This document shows, piece after piece, positions 7,114 through 14,733 of a stretch of DNA of 35,964 nt. The stretch comes from Thiothrix eikelboomii. GTDB taxonomy: Bacteria; Pseudomonadota; Gammaproteobacteria; Thiotrichales; Thiotrichaceae. The stretch's first letter is position 1. The number at the start of each line of letters is the position of its first letter. A program made the position numbers and the translations under genes. The stretch covers positions 1-35,964 of the forward strand of contig NZ_FUYB01000029.1 in the NCBI RefSeq assembly GCF_900167255.1, in the 5' to 3' direction. The notes beneath the pieces are model-generated. The model ran no database searches and had not been told where the DNA came from. It worked only from the letters and a program-made list of their open reading frames with translations.

Positions 7114-9753
7114 ATGAGAGAAGGGCAGCCACATACTATTTATTTGAAGGATTATACACCCCCCGTTTATCAAGTCGAAACTTTGAATTTAAAGTTTGAG
7201 CTAGGTGATGAGTTTACGGTTGTAACCAGTACTGCACATTATCAGCGTGACCCTAGTCATTTAGGTAATACCCTCTTGGAATTAGATGGTGAGGATTTAG
7301 AGTTAATCAGTGTCCAATTAGATGGACGCTATCTACAAGTAAATCAAGATTATCGCTTAACGCCTGAAGGTCTGCAGATTCTAACGATGCCCGCACAAGG
7401 GAGTTTAGAAATTGTTACTCGTATTTATCCACAAAAAAATACCGCTTTAGAGGGTTTGTATCAATCAAGTGGTAATTTTTGTACGCAGTGCGAGGCGCAA
7501 GGTTTTCGGAAGATTACTTATTATCAAGATCGACCGGATGTCATGACTTTGTTCACAACAGATATTATCGCTGAGCGTGCGAAATATCCAGTGCTGTTAT
7601 CGAATGGTAATTTAGTTGCAGCGGGTGAATTAGAAGAAGGTAAACATTGGGCGCGGTGGTTAGATCCTTATCGCAAGCCCGCGTATTTATTTGCTTTGGT
7701 GGCAGGGCATTTAAAGCATGTAGAGGATTTTTATACCACGGGTTCAGGCCGTAAAGTCACACTGCGTATTTATACCGAGCCGCATAATATTAGTAAATGC
7801 GAGCATGCTATGCAGTCGCTGAAGCGTGCTATGCGTTGGGACGAGCAGCGGTTTGGTCTGGAATATGATCTCGATATTTATATGATCGTGGCAGTGGATG
7901 ATTTCAATATGGGGGCGATGGAAAATAAAGGTTTAAATATCTTTAATTCTAAACTGGTATTTGCTAGCCCAGAAACCGCTACTGATCAGGATTATATCAA
8001 TATTGAATCGGTGATTGGCCATGAGTATTTTCATAATTGGACAGGTAATCGGATTACCTGTCGTGATTGGTTTCAGTTGTCTTTGAAAGAAGGTCTGACG
8101 GTTTTTCGGGATCAAGAATTTACGGCGGATCTACATTCACCTGCTGTGAAGCGGATTGAAGATGTGCGGATGCTGCGCACTTTTCAATTTACGGAAGATG
8201 CAAGCCCAATGGCGCATCCGATTCGCCCTGCCTCTTATATGGAAATCAATAATTTCTACACCATGACCGTCTATGAGAAAGGCGCGGAAGTGGTGCGCTT
8301 ATATCAAACCTTATTAGGGCGGGCGGGTTTCCGTCAGGGAATGGATTTGTATTTTGCCCGCCACGATGGTCAAGCGGTTACTACGGAAGACTTTCTAGCA
8401 GCGATGGCGGATGCAAATCAGGCGGATTTAAAACAATTGCAGCGTTGGTATGATCAAGCCGGCACACCCGAAGTTAAAGTGACAATGACCTATGATGCTA
8501 CTGCACAAACCTGTCGTTTGCATTGTGTTCAAAGTATCCCCGCCACTCCAGAAAGCCAGCACAAACAGCCCCAATTGATTCCACTACAAGTGGGTTTACT
8601 GAGGGAGACAGGGGCTGATTTGGCGCTCTATTTAGAAGATCAGCCTTGTGATGGGATTTTGCAGTTGACGCAAGCCGAGCAGAGCTTCAGGTTTACTCAA
8701 GTGCCTGAGCAACCTGTGCCGTCTTTACTGCGTAATTTTTCCGCTCCAGTACGCTTGGTTTACCCCTATACGGAGGCCGAGCTGATTTTTCTTATGAAGC
8801 ATGATAGTGATGCTTTCAATCGTTGGGATGCGGGTCAGCGACTAGCCATGCGGGCTTTTGAAAGCTTATTGCTGGATTTAAAGCAAGGTATTCCTTTAGG
8901 GTTAAGCCATGAGTGTGTATGTGCTTGGCAAGTGGTGTTAACCGATGAAAACTTAGATCCTGCCTTACGCGCTGAGGCCTTAAGTTTGCCCTCCGAAACC
9001 GATATTGCTGAGCAACTACGCCCCGCCGACCCCGCTGCGATTCATCAGGTACGAGAGTTTGTACTCACTACTTTAGCGAAGGCTTTGCGCTTAGATTTTG
9101 AAATTATTTTCTATCGCTTACAACACCAAGGTGTTTATCAGATTGATGCTGCCAGTATGGGCAAGCGCCGTTTGAAAAATGTCTGTTTGGCTTATTTAGG
9201 GCATTTAGATGATCAGGCAGTACCCGCTTTGTGTGCGGAACAATATGCACAAGCAAATAATATGACTGATGCTTTAGCGGCTTTAGCGGTATTAGTGGAT
9301 ATTGACTGCCCAGAGCGGGTAGCCGCTTTGCAGCATTTCCATGATCGTTGGCAGCATGACCCCTTAGTCATGGATAAGTGGTTTGCACTTCAAGCCAGTT
9401 CTAGCCTGCCCAATACCTTGCAACAGGTGCAACAGTTATTGGAGCATCCACTGTTTGATATGCGTAATCCGAATAAAGTGCGGGCTTTAATTGGTAGCTT
9501 TGCCCTACGTAATCCTTGGCATTTCCATGCTGCTGATGGCAGTGGCTATGCTTTCTTGGCAGAACGGGTACTCTGGTTGAATGAACGCAATCCGCAAGTT
9601 GCTGCGCGCATGGTTAGGCCACTGATCAACTGGCGGCATTATGAGTCAGGTCGTGCGCAATTAATGCGTGGGCAATTAGAGCGTATTCAAGCTCATCAGG
9701 GTTTATCAGCGGATGTCTATGAAATTGTGAGTAAAAGTCTGGCAACTGCTTAG
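7114..9753 (+). CDS. pepN: Aminopeptidase N (M1 family)
   Basis: A cytoplasmic zinc exopeptidase that removes N-terminal residues from peptides during the late steps of protein breakdown. The substrate-anchoring GAMEN motif is at 267-271. The zinc site is H303-E-Y-F-H307 with E326 (KEGLTVF). All are offset by about six from E. coli PepN, and the 879-residue length fits that enzyme (870). AGGAAG precedes ATG 7114. The later catalytic Tyr region (NNFYTMTVYEKGAEV) and the C-terminal helical domain are complete. It is only 16 bases behind the Nudix gene, so the two are probably cotranscribed, and a strong terminator closes the unit. Confidence 0.98.
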   Translation: MREGQPHTIYLKDYTPPVYQVETLNLKFELGDEFTVVTSTAHYQRDPSHLGNTLLELDGEDLELISVQLDGRYLQVNQDYRLTPEGLQILTMPAQGSLEIVTRIYPQKNTALEGLYQSSGNFCTQCEAQGFRKITYYQDRPDVMTLFTTDIIAERAKYPVLLSNGNLVAAGELEEGKHWARWLDPYRKPAYLFALVAGHLKHVEDFYTTGSGRKVTLRIYTEPHNISKCEHAMQSLKRAMRWDEQRFGLEYDLDIYMIVAVDDFNMGAMENKGLNIFNSKLVFASPETATDQDYINIESVIGHEYFHNWTGNRITCRDWFQLSLKEGLTVFRDQEFTADLHSPAVKRIEDVRMLRTFQFTEDASPMAHPIRPASYMEINNFYTMTVYEKGAEVVRLYQTLLGRAGFRQGMDLYFARHDGQAVTTEDFLAAMADANQADLKQLQRWYDQAGTPEVKVTMTYDATAQTCRLHCVQSIPATPESQHKQPQLIPLQVGLLRETGADLALYLEDQPCDGILQLTQAEQSFRFTQVPEQPVPSLLRNFSAPVRLVYPYTEAELIFLMKHDSDAFNRWDAGQRLAMRAFESLLLDLKQGIPLGLSHECVCAWQVVLTDENLDPALRAEALSLPSETDIAEQLRPADPAAIHQVREFVLTTLAKALRLDFEIIFYRLQHQGVYQIDAASMGKRRLKNVCLAYLGHLDDQAVPALCAEQYAQANNMTDALAALAVLVDIDCPERVAALQHFHDRWQHDPLVMDKWFALQASSSLPNTLQQVQQLLEHPLFDMRNPNKVRALIGSFALRNPWHFHAADGSGYAFLAERVLWLNERNPQVAARMVRPLINWRHYESGRAQLMRGQLERIQAHQGLSADVYEIVSKSLATA

Positions 9754-9778
9754 TTCATTCACAGTTTAAGATCTTTAC

Positions 9779-9804
9779 AAGCCTTCCATTGGAAGGCTTT
9801 TTTT
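9779..9804 (+). terminator. Rho-independent terminator after pepN
   Basis: A perfect nine-base stem, AAGCCTTCC (9779-9787) against GGAAGGCTT (9791-9799), with a three-base loop and seven T at 9798-9804. Confidence 0.92.
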
Positions 9805-9810
9805 ATTAAA

Positions 9811-9880
9811 GGGAAAAATTTCCCATCCTTTAATCGTGTTTTTACTTGCGCCAATCCTCTTAATGGGAATAAAATCCCAT
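9811..9880 (+). promoter_or_regulatory. Pair of 16-bp palindromic sites before the DUF6502 gene
   Basis: GGGAAAAATTTCCCAT at 9811-9826 and GGGAATAAAATCCCAT at 9865-9880 share 13 of 16 bases and the palindromic arms GGGA/TCCC. Their starts are 54 bases apart, roughly five turns of DNA, in the same orientation. The second has longer arms (AATGGGA/TCCCATT) and ends two bases before ATG 9883, covering the normal ribosome-binding position. This layout suits an operator pair, with the DUF6502 protein itself as the obvious candidate ligand; an RNA hairpin blocking translation is the alternative. Confidence 0.5.
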
Positions 9881-9882
9881 TC

Positions 9883-10701
9883 ATGAACACGATCCTGCGC
9901 GCTGCGCTCTACCAGATTCTCAAAAGCCTGATGCGAATTTTATATCGCAAGGGAGTCGCCTTTGGTGAGTTTACCCAGCTAGCTAAGCAGGCTTATGTGG
10001 ATGTCGTTGAGGATGAATTAACCAGCTCAGGTGAGCGGGCAACCACGACCCGTATTGCCGTGATTACCGGATTAACCCGTAAAGAGGTCACCCAGCTGCG
10101 TCAAGCAGAAATCACTGAAGTTGCCCCACGCTTTAATCGGGTTCTACGAGTTCTTAATGGTTGGTTGCATGATGCTAATTTTTTGGATCGTGAAGGGCAA
10201 CCAGCGGTTTTGGCTTTTCGTGGTGCTGAACCCAGTTTTGAACAGTTGGTGCAGCGTTATAGCGGTGATATGTCGAGCTTTGCCATGCTTGACGAAATGA
10301 AGCGAGTGCAATTAGTCGATACCGTCGACGAGGGTGCCGTGCGTTTATTGAGTGCGACTTATATTCCCGACACGGATGATGAGGCTCAGTTGCAATTATT
10401 AGGCAGTGATGTATCGCTGCTGGTGATGACGATTAATCATAATTTAATAGTTCCGTCAGACGAGCGCTATTACCAACGTAAAGTGAGTTATAACAATTTG
10501 CCCCAAGAAGTTTTACCCGCTTTTCGTAGCTTTGTACGCAAAGACGCTCATCAACTCTTATTACGTTTTAATCAATGGCTCTATCAGCATGATCGTGACC
10601 ATAGCCCCGAAATCCAAGGTACAGGGCGGATGCAAGCAGGGGTTGGGATTTATTACTTCGAGCAGCCAATGGCCAGCAAGGAAACCAGCCATGAAGATTA
10701 A
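9883..10701 (+). CDS. DUF6502 family protein, putative DNA-binding regulator
   Basis: A 272-residue protein of the DUF6502 type, recognised by the conserved N terminus: ALYQILKSLMRILYRKGVAF, then GEFTQLAKQAYVDV. Residues ~55-80 (TRIAVITGLTRKEVTQLRQA) read as a helix-turn-helix, so DNA binding is a reasonable inference but is not established for the family as far as I know. No ribosome-binding site is visible because a palindrome occupies the region just before ATG 9883. The stop overlaps the start of the DUF5666 lipoprotein gene by 11 bases, so the two are translationally coupled. Paired palindromes upstream suggest self-control. The central and C-terminal parts have no motif I can name. Confidence 0.8.
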   Translation: MNTILRAALYQILKSLMRILYRKGVAFGEFTQLAKQAYVDVVEDELTSSGERATTTRIAVITGLTRKEVTQLRQAEITEVAPRFNRVLRVLNGWLHDANFLDREGQPAVLAFRGAEPSFEQLVQRYSGDMSSFAMLDEMKRVQLVDTVDEGAVRLLSATYIPDTDDEAQLQLLGSDVSLLVMTINHNLIVPSDERYYQRKVSYNNLPQEVLPAFRSFVRKDAHQLLLRFNQWLYQHDRDHSPEIQGTGRMQAGVGIYYFEQPMASKETSHED

Positions 10702-11929
10702 CTTAGCCTTCTTAATGCTCAGCGCTGCTATAAGCTTAAGCAGTTGCGGTGATGCGCTGACCTTAGTGGAGGGCGGCATGACCGGTACAGGGATTACCGC
10801 AGGGCGCATCACCGGCTTTGGCAGTATTTATGTAAACGGTGTTCACTACCAAGTTGATGACGCCTTGTTGTATCGCAATGGCAGTCGAGTGGCTGATCAA
10901 ACTAGTTTTGCAGCTGGCGAATTTATTACTGTGACCGGAGCAGTAAACACAGATGGGGTCAGTGGTATTGCCACGCAAGTGAGCTTTGAAGGCTTGGTAA
11001 AAGGTGTGGTCGAAGCGCTGGCAGCGGATGGTCAAAGCCTGACGGTCTTGGGGCAAACGGTGGAGCTGGATCTGCTGACTGTCTTGCATGGTTTTGATCA
11101 ATTAACTGATTTGCAAATAGGGAATGTGTTGGAAATCTCCGGTGATCGGTTGCCGAATGGCAGTATTAAAGCCAGTAGTATTAGTTTAATCGCCGATAGT
11201 TATCAAACTAGTGAGGGTTTACAACTGATGGGTTTGATTACGCATTTAAAACCCGAGTTAAAAACTTTTCAAATAAGTGGGTTGACGATTAATTATGGCG
11301 CTGCCAACTTAAGTACATGGAATAATCAAGCCTTGGCTAATGGGCAAAGGGTACAGGTTAAGGCCAGCCAATTACCAATGAATGCTGTATTAATAGCTCA
11401 ACAACTGAGTTTACAAACCACTGAAGATAAATATCCAGAAAAATCTCGCTTAGAGTTAGAAGGAGTTGTCAGCACGATTGTTGCTGCTAATGAATTTACC
11501 TTGGCAGGGCAGAAGATTATTACCAGTAATACAACTCAATGGGTGGGTTTGACTGCGGTGGCGGTGGGGTTAAATTTAGAGGTGGAAGGTTATATGGATG
11601 CGACGGGGAGTTTGCAGGCTAAGCGTATTATGTTGCGTGATACTTCGCAGGGGAATAGCCACGAATTAGCCGGACAAATCACCGCTATTGATAAAACCTT
11701 AAGTACGATTAATTTAGCGGGCTATCTCCTCTATTTAGATAAGAGCAGTATGCTATTAAACAATAGCCAAACGGCTAAACGTTTAGCTCAACGTGGTGGC
11801 CGCCATGATGTGGCTAAGTTCGAAGATTTGGTGGTAGGTGATTATATTGAGGTCACTGCCTTGCAATGGTCTGATGGGACTTGGCGGGTACTGCGCTTAG
11901 ACCGTGGAGGTCGCCGTACCACTCACTAG
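10691..11929 (+). CDS. DUF5666 lipoprotein with repeated beta modules
   Basis: The start is ATG 10691, inside the end of the DUF6502 gene, because it begins a clear lipoprotein signal: MKINLAFLMLSAAISLSSC with Cys19. The longer frame from 10532 would bury it. The 412-residue product contains about five imperfect units of roughly 70 residues of the DUF5666 type, seen in GRITGFGSIYVNG, VKGVVEALAADGQSLTV, LEGVVSTIVAANEFTLAG and LAGQITAIDKTLSTINLAG. Each looks like a small OB-like or beta-barrel module. It is predicted to be anchored in the outer membrane. The function is unknown. The overlap with the DUF6502 gene implies that the regulator-like protein and the lipoprotein act in one process. Confidence 0.85.
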   Translation: MKINLAFLMLSAAISLSSCGDALTLVEGGMTGTGITAGRITGFGSIYVNGVHYQVDDALLYRNGSRVADQTSFAAGEFITVTGAVNTDGVSGIATQVSFEGLVKGVVEALAADGQSLTVLGQTVELDLLTVLHGFDQLTDLQIGNVLEISGDRLPNGSIKASSISLIADSYQTSEGLQLMGLITHLKPELKTFQISGLTINYGAANLSTWNNQALANGQRVQVKASQLPMNAVLIAQQLSLQTTEDKYPEKSRLELEGVVSTIVAANEFTLAGQKIITSNTTQWVGLTAVAVGLNLEVEGYMDATGSLQAKRIMLRDTSQGNSHELAGQITAIDKTLSTINLAGYLLYLDKSSMLLNNSQTAKRLAQRGGRHDVAKFEDLVVGDYIEVTALQWSDGTWRVLRLDRGGRRTTH

Positions 11930-11989
11930 TACCGTGCCGATGAATGATTTCAAGGGGTTAGTTGCTTAGTGCGGCTAGCCAATGAAAAA

Positions 11990-12037
11990 ACCCGGTGGTT
12001 CAGCACCGGGTCAACCGACTTACCTAAGTTAGGTAAG
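11990..12037 (+). promoter_or_regulatory. Two consecutive hairpins ahead of the EF-hand gene
   Basis: Hairpin 1 pairs ACCCGGTG (11990-11997) with CACCGGGT (12004-12011) over a six-base loop. Hairpin 2 pairs CTTACCT (12019-12025) with AGGTAAG (12031-12037) over AAGTT. Only seven bases separate them, and the ATG follows 32 bases later. On the minus strand hairpin 1 is followed by six T and would work as a terminator, but no minus-strand gene leads into it. The + strand has only a short T run (CTTTTA) after hairpin 2. It could end DUF5666 transcription or be a structured leader for the next gene; no known riboswitch class was recognised. Confidence 0.55.
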
Positions 12038-12069
12038 ACTTTTAGAAAAACTTAAATGGAGTTCAGTCC

Positions 12070-12636
12070 ATGCGTGTGCAAACAACAGCTATTGTTTTAT
12101 TCACTAGTTTATTAGCCATTTCTTCTACAAGCTTTGCCAAAGGTGGTCACAACGGTTCAGCCAATCATACGGGAGTATCGGCTAAATCCTCAGTCTTTAC
12201 TGCTATTTATGATACAGATGGTAATGGTACGGTGACAACTGCTGAAGTGACCGCAGTACGCACCGCCGACTTTAATGAAGCCGATGGTGATGATTCAGCG
12301 ACACTTTCGCTAGCAGAATATCAAAATCTCGAAACGAATACACAGACCCGTGAAATTAGCAAAATGTTTGAGATTTTAAATACGGATACCACCAGCAGTG
12401 GCTTGACCCTCGCAGAGTTTTCCGCCAATACAACAGCGACCACTGCGGTGACAAATGCATTTGCTTTAGCCGATACCGATGGCGATAGCGCCTTAAGTTT
12501 AGCAGAATTCACGGTGCTCCAAGGCTACAAAACCGGTTCGATTTGGGGCTTCGCGGGCTTAGATACCGATGTGAGCAAAACTTTAACCCTAACTGAGTTT
12601 TTAGCTGGCCGTGTAGGGCATGGCGGCAAGCGTTAA
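12070..12636 (+). CDS. Exported EF-hand calcium-binding protein
   Basis: A 188-residue protein with a signal peptide ending near SFA (residue 23), so it is probably periplasmic or secreted. Canonical 12-residue EF loops are at D48-E59 (DTDGNGTVTTAE), D72-E83, D135-E146 (DTDGDSALSLAE) and D165-E176. A fifth at about N104-E116 is irregular by one residue. Four good loops suggest two paired EF-hand lobes able to bind calcium. TGGAG lies about nine bases before ATG 12070. The mature N terminus is Gly/His/Ser-rich (KGGHNGSANHTG), and the C terminus ends GHGGKR. Its position after the DUF6502/DUF5666 pair suggests, without proof, a link to that envelope function. Confidence 0.85.
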   Translation: MRVQTTAIVLFTSLLAISSTSFAKGGHNGSANHTGVSAKSSVFTAIYDTDGNGTVTTAEVTAVRTADFNEADGDDSATLSLAEYQNLETNTQTREISKMFEILNTDTTSSGLTLAEFSANTTATTAVTNAFALADTDGDSALSLAEFTVLQGYKTGSIWGFAGLDTDVSKTLTLTEFLAGRVGHGGKR

Positions 12637-12654
12637 TGAGTGACGGTGGTTTAT

Positions 12655-12684
12655 AAGGGGCTGGTCAGGTTAAACTAGCCCCTT
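12655..12684 (+). terminator. Hairpin after the EF-hand gene
   Basis: An eleven-base stem, AAGGGGCTGGT (12655-12665) against ACTAGCCCCTT (12674-12684), with one G-T wobble and an eight-base loop. The bases after it (CTCGATTAAG) contain no T run on the + strand. AA leads in on the 5' side, so it may be an inefficient or bidirectional terminator. Confidence 0.6.
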
Positions 12685-12721
12685 CTCGATTAAGTAAAAT
12701 ATCTAGGTAAGTATTGGGTAG

Positions 12722-12877
12722 TCTGCTCCAGATTGCCCAATTGCTCGTGCACACTGCGGGGATGAACTGGCTCTATTGTCGCAAGCCTCTATTCAAAATG
12801 CAGGAGTTTCTTTGTCAGACAGTCTAATGAATGCCTCTCTCTACTATTTGCTGAAAGAGGCAAACGGTAGAGACTAA
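12722..12877 (+). pseudogene. Possible 3' remnant of a coding sequence
   Basis: An open frame of 51 codons follows the TAG at 12719 and ends with TAA at 12875-12877, touching the pckA stop. The conceptual sequence looks protein-like (for example CGDELALLSQASIQNAG, then LMNASLYYLLKEANGRD), but the only ATG is late and no ribosome-binding site precedes it. It could be the tail of a lost gene or a chance frame. No family was recognised. The surrounding 12685-12877 holds nothing else that I can identify. Confidence 0.25.
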
Positions 12878-14488
12878 TCAACGCCCCGCTAAAGGTCCTG
12901 CTTCACGCACTTCTGCGGTCACATAGTCGGCAAAGCGGGCAAAGTTTTGATGGAAAGCCGCCGCTAATTGCTGGGCTTTGGTTTGATATGCGGTTTTATC
13001 TGCCCAAGTCGAGGCGGGATCTAGCACTTCATTCGGAACATCGGGGCAGCTTACTGGGATGTTCAAACCGAAAATAGGATCAATGCGAGTATCCACCTGA
13101 TCCAAATCACCGCGTAAAGCTGCATTTAGCATGGCGCGGGTGTGACGAATCTTCATCCGGTTACCGATACCATAAGGACCACCACTCCAACCAGTGTTTA
13201 ATAACCAGCAGGAAACTTGATGCTCATTGATTTTTGCACCCAATAAGTCAGCATAGACAGAAGGGTGTAGCGCCATGAACGGCGCACCAAAACAGGTACT
13301 AAAGGTCGTGGTGGGTTCAGTGATGCCTTTTTCTGTACCAGCTACTTTAGCGGTGTAACCGGACAAAAAGTGATACATGGCTTGGGAAGTAGTGAGTTTA
13401 GAAATCGGTGGCAAGACCCCGAAAGCATCACAAGTGAGCATAATAATATGCTTAGCATGGCCTGCTTTGCCCGGATAGAGTGCATTAGGGATTTGCGTGA
13501 TCGGATAGCTGGCACGGGTGTTTTCGGTGAGGCTGCCATCCGTTAAGTCCAGTTCACGGGTAGCCATATCCATTACTGTATTTTCTAATACCGTTCCGAA
13601 TTGATGGGTAGTTGCATAGATTAATGGTTCAGCTTCTGCAGAAAGATTGATCACCTTAGCATAGCAACCGCCTTCTAAATTGAAAACACCTTGATCACTC
13701 CAGCCATGCTCATCATCACCGATCAATAAACGCTCTGGATCGGCAGATAGGGTAGTCTTACCCGTACCGGATAAACCAAACAGAATCGCCACATCACCTG
13801 CTTGACCGACATTAGCCGAGGCATGCATCGACATGACACCTTGCTGAGGGAGCAGATAATTCATAATGGAGAAGACGGATTTTTTGATCTCGCCCGCATA
13901 ATGCGTACCGCCAATGATGACTAAACGCCGTGCGAAATTAACCAGAATAAACGCCCCAGAGCGCGTGCCATGTTGGGCTGGGTCAGCTTGCATATCCGGT
14001 ACATGTAAAATGGTAAACTGTGGTTCATCAACCGCTAAACTCCGTTGTAGTTCAGCAGGGCGAATGAACATGTTCTGTGCGAATAAAGCATGCCAAGCAT
14101 ATTGGGTAATAATACGGACAGGCAGTTCAGTAGTCGGATCAGCCCCAGCTAATAAATCCTGAACGAAAATAGCCTTGCCTTGTAAAAACGTTTGAACTGA
14201 GTTTAAAACCTTCTCAAAATTCTCTTCACTAATGGCTTTATTTACTTCACCCCACCATACTTTGTCATGGCTATCGGCTTCATCAACGATAAATTTGTCG
14301 TTCGGTGCCCGCCCCGTAAATGAGCCAGTATAGGCCACTAAAGTGCCACCTTGGCCCACATGAGCTTCACCTCGGCGCATAGCTGCTTCGTACAAAGCAG
14401 GCGCAGATTGGTTCCAAAAAATATCGTTAAGCTTGCTCAAACCTAAACTAGCCTCTAGGTGTGCAGAGAGGTTGGTGTTAACCATCAT
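12878..14488 (-). CDS. pckA: Phosphoenolpyruvate carboxykinase (ATP)
   Basis: Converts oxaloacetate and ATP to phosphoenolpyruvate, CO2 and ADP, the first step of gluconeogenesis. The ATP-type kinase loop GLSGTGKTTLS is at about residues 239-249 from the chosen start. It is followed by the second metal-binding stretch LLIGDDEHGWSD. The oxaloacetate-binding Arg in YTGSFTGRAPNDKF and the GGTHYAGEIKKSVFS region are intact. The start is set at ATG 14488 (536 residues) because GGAAAA lies seven bases ahead. ATG 14500 (540 residues, the E. coli length) and ATG 14557 are alternatives. A TATACT and a run of eight C sit in the leader. A broken hairpin at 12832-12862 may end transcription. Confidence 0.97.
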   Translation of the reverse strand: MMVNTNLSAHLEASLGLSKLNDIFWNQSAPALYEAAMRRGEAHVGQGGTLVAYTGSFTGRAPNDKFIVDEADSHDKVWWGEVNKAISEENFEKVLNSVQTFLQGKAIFVQDLLAGADPTTELPVRIITQYAWHALFAQNMFIRPAELQRSLAVDEPQFTILHVPDMQADPAQHGTRSGAFILVNFARRLVIIGGTHYAGEIKKSVFSIMNYLLPQQGVMSMHASANVGQAGDVAILFGLSGTGKTTLSADPERLLIGDDEHGWSDQGVFNLEGGCYAKVINLSAEAEPLIYATTHQFGTVLENTVMDMATRELDLTDGSLTENTRASYPITQIPNALYPGKAGHAKHIIMLTCDAFGVLPPISKLTTSQAMYHFLSGYTAKVAGTEKGITEPTTTFSTCFGAPFMALHPSVYADLLGAKINEHQVSCWLLNTGWSGGPYGIGNRMKIRHTRAMLNAALRGDLDQVDTRIDPIFGLNIPVSCPDVPNEVLDPASTWADKTAYQTKAQQLAAAFHQNFARFADYVTAEVREAGPLAGR

Positions 14489-14558
14489 GATGTTTTCCAT
14501 GCTTAAAAAATCAACTTTTACGGGTACTAGTCTTTTTGAATAGCGACTGCTACCCATT

Positions 14559-14573
14559 GGGGGGGGTAGTATA
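14559..14573 (-). promoter_or_regulatory. -10 box and C8 tract at the pckA transcription start
   Basis: On the minus strand TATACT (14573 to 14568) is a good -10 box. The transcript would start about seven bases on, inside a run of eight C (14566 to 14559). No clear -35 is seen. If so, the 5' end of the mRNA is a homopolymer and lies 70 bases before the favoured start codon. Confidence 0.4.
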
Positions 14574-14733
14574 AGCCTTCCTATTTAATTTGGGGTTATT
14601 TCGACTTGTAAAATAAATCATATTCCGGTCATGATGAGCACGTAAAACCCTTAAATAGTTGTTTTGGTCGCTTGCGGTGGTCTTGATTTGTGCTACTACG
14701 TTGCTTTTGCATGGTTTGTGGTATGCTTACGAC

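Noticed and set aside
14659-14733. Hydrophobic N-terminal segment on the RhlB helicase
   Set aside because: RhlB is cytoplasmic and starts with a MENQ/MSKT-like end; the extra frame holds promoter-like sequence.
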